Source: Streptomyces katrae
GTDB taxonomy: Bacteria > Actinomycetota > Actinomycetes > Streptomycetales > Streptomycetaceae
Assembly (NCBI RefSeq): GCF_000966975.1
Contig: NZ_JZWV01001225.1
Location: 1-5,606 of the forward strand
DNA: 5,606 bases
Direction: 5' to 3'
The position numbers and the translations under genes were made by a program. Positions within the stretch are counted from its first letter, which is position 1, and each line of letters begins with the position of its first letter. Positions 5,538-5,606 of this stretch are shown one piece after another. The notes beneath the pieces are model-generated. The model ran no database searches and was not told where the DNA came from. It saw nothing but the letters and a program-made list of their open reading frames with translations.

Positions 5538-5569
5538 GTGCCAACTGTTGCCTGCTTGTGCGCAGTTGG
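5536..5569. promoter_or_regulatory. Operator-like dyad with phased direct repeat
   Basis: CCAACTG (5541-5547) and CAGTTGG (5563-5569) are perfect inverted repeats with 22 bp between their first bases. A direct repeat TTGTGC (5536-5541 and 5556-5561) is spaced 20 bp, about two helical turns, with each copy beside one dyad arm. The segment is less GC-rich than its surroundings. This suggests a dimeric regulator site serving the minus-strand gene or a divergent gene beyond the right edge; the regulator is not identifiable. Confidence 0.4.
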
Positions 5570-5606
5570 TGGCGAGTGCTGGCCGTTCGGGGGGTGGCGC
5601 GGGGGT

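Overview
The window looks like chromosomal DNA of a Streptomyces or close relative. G+C is very high, third codon positions are almost all G or C, GTG starts are common, and the gene order tyrA - cmk - acyltransferase - der matches what I remember of the conserved Streptomyces arrangement. This is recognition from memory, not a database search.

Left half, plus strand (1-3884). The window opens inside tyrA (prephenate dehydrogenase, tyrosine biosynthesis). The gene is interrupted by a 44-bp tandem duplication (274-317 and 318-361) that shifts the frame, so as written tyrA cannot make the full enzyme; deleting one copy restores an uninterrupted product with its C-terminal ACT domain. A GC-rich hairpin follows tyrA. 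Then comes cmk (cytidylate kinase, 996-1697), whose stop overlaps the start of a PlsC-family lysophospholipid acyltransferase (1694-2341) by four bases, GTGA. After a 79-bp gap with a possible leader hairpin comes der/engA (2421-3884), the double-GTPase ribosome-assembly factor. These genes share no single pathway; they are housekeeping genes for tyrosine, pyrimidine nucleotides, phospholipid and ribosome assembly.

Right half, minus strand (3901-5389). Two genes of unknown function point toward der. The nearer one (3901-4410) encodes a small protein with a conserved-looking helical segment followed by a Ser/Gly/Tyr low-complexity tract encoded by a 54-bp DNA tandem repeat. The farther one (4577-5389) encodes a 270-residue, probably cytoplasmic protein with an N-terminal CxxC...HxxC pattern resembling a treble-clef zinc site. 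A perfect 16-bp-stem hairpin between them (4471-4508) is the best terminator in the window.

Right edge (5390-5606). No gene is visible. The stretch holds several inverted repeats, including a plus-strand terminator-like stem-loop with a T-run and an operator-like dyad with a 20-bp-phased direct repeat, suggesting the control region of the minus-strand gene and perhaps of a divergent gene beyond the edge.

The most noteworthy feature is the tyrA frameshift. I see no defence, mobile or biosynthetic system here.
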